This document shows, piece after piece, positions 5,276-5,322 of a DNA stretch of 5,322 bases. The position numbers were made by a program, and so were the translations under genes. Source of the stretch: an uncultured Pseudomonadota bacterium (GTDB lineage: Bacteria > Pseudomonadota > Gammaproteobacteria > Steroidobacterales > Steroidobacteraceae); assembly GCA_903890265.1 (NCBI GenBank), contig CAITAM010000022.1, positions 1 through 5,322 of the forward strand, given 5' to 3'. The notes beneath the pieces were generated by a model. That model saw only the letters and a program-made list of their open reading frames with translations. It had not been told where the DNA came from and ran no database searches. Numbering within the stretch: the first letter of the stretch is position 1; each line of letters begins with the position of its first letter.

Positions 5276-5322
5276 ACATTTTCTGAATTCGCGCTCGCCG
5301 GCCCCGCCCGGCGCCCAAGTTG

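Noticed and set aside
5273..5301. Complete sigma-70 promoter starting with TTGACA
   Set aside because: The sequence at the right -10 distance is GC-rich (CGCCGG) and no TATAAT-like box occurs at 16-18 bases.

Overview
The window is a GC-rich stretch of bacterial chromosome. One coding line, 2821-2880, hand-counts to 75% G+C. The gene set (yicC, rph, rdgB, hemW) is the standard housekeeping complement of Gamma- and Betaproteobacteria. I favour a high-GC gammaproteobacterium, but the species and even the class are inferred from gene content and base composition only.

Layout from left to right. Positions 2-679 (minus strand) hold the N-terminal 226 codons of a P4-type tyrosine recombinase (integrase), cut off by the left window edge. 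Positions 680-900 are a gene-free, repeat-rich and AT-richer region, hand-counted at 48% G+C over 741-870. It carries a near-perfect 18-bp hairpin just ahead of the integrase ribosome binding site, an array of TAGCTACA-like repeats spaced about one helical turn apart, and a 15-bp direct repeat that brackets a recombinase-core-like dyad. Positions 901-1779 (minus) are a complete yicC. Positions 1780-1868 are an 89-bp divergent promoter region. Reading rightward are a PP2C protein phosphatase (1869-2609), rph (2701-3417), rdgB (3414-4046) and hemW (4039-5208). The last 114 bases show no gene, only a GC-rich dyad and a short tandem repeat.

The right-hand genes form a probable operon. rph and rdgB overlap by 4 bases, rdgB and hemW by 8 bases, and the phosphatase lies 91 bases upstream. 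Their jobs are tRNA 3'-end trimming (RNase PH), removal of deaminated purine nucleotides (RdgB) and heme trafficking (HemW). YicC is an RNA-decay factor. All five genes look intact, with their key motifs present.

The most interesting part is 1-900. An integrase gene sits directly beyond the 3' end of yicC, and the yicC 3' end is a described insertion target for mobilizable genomic islands in Vibrio and relatives. The region between yicC and the integrase therefore probably contains one attachment junction and the control region of an island extending left of the window. The island body is not visible, so whether it is a known or new element cannot be judged here.
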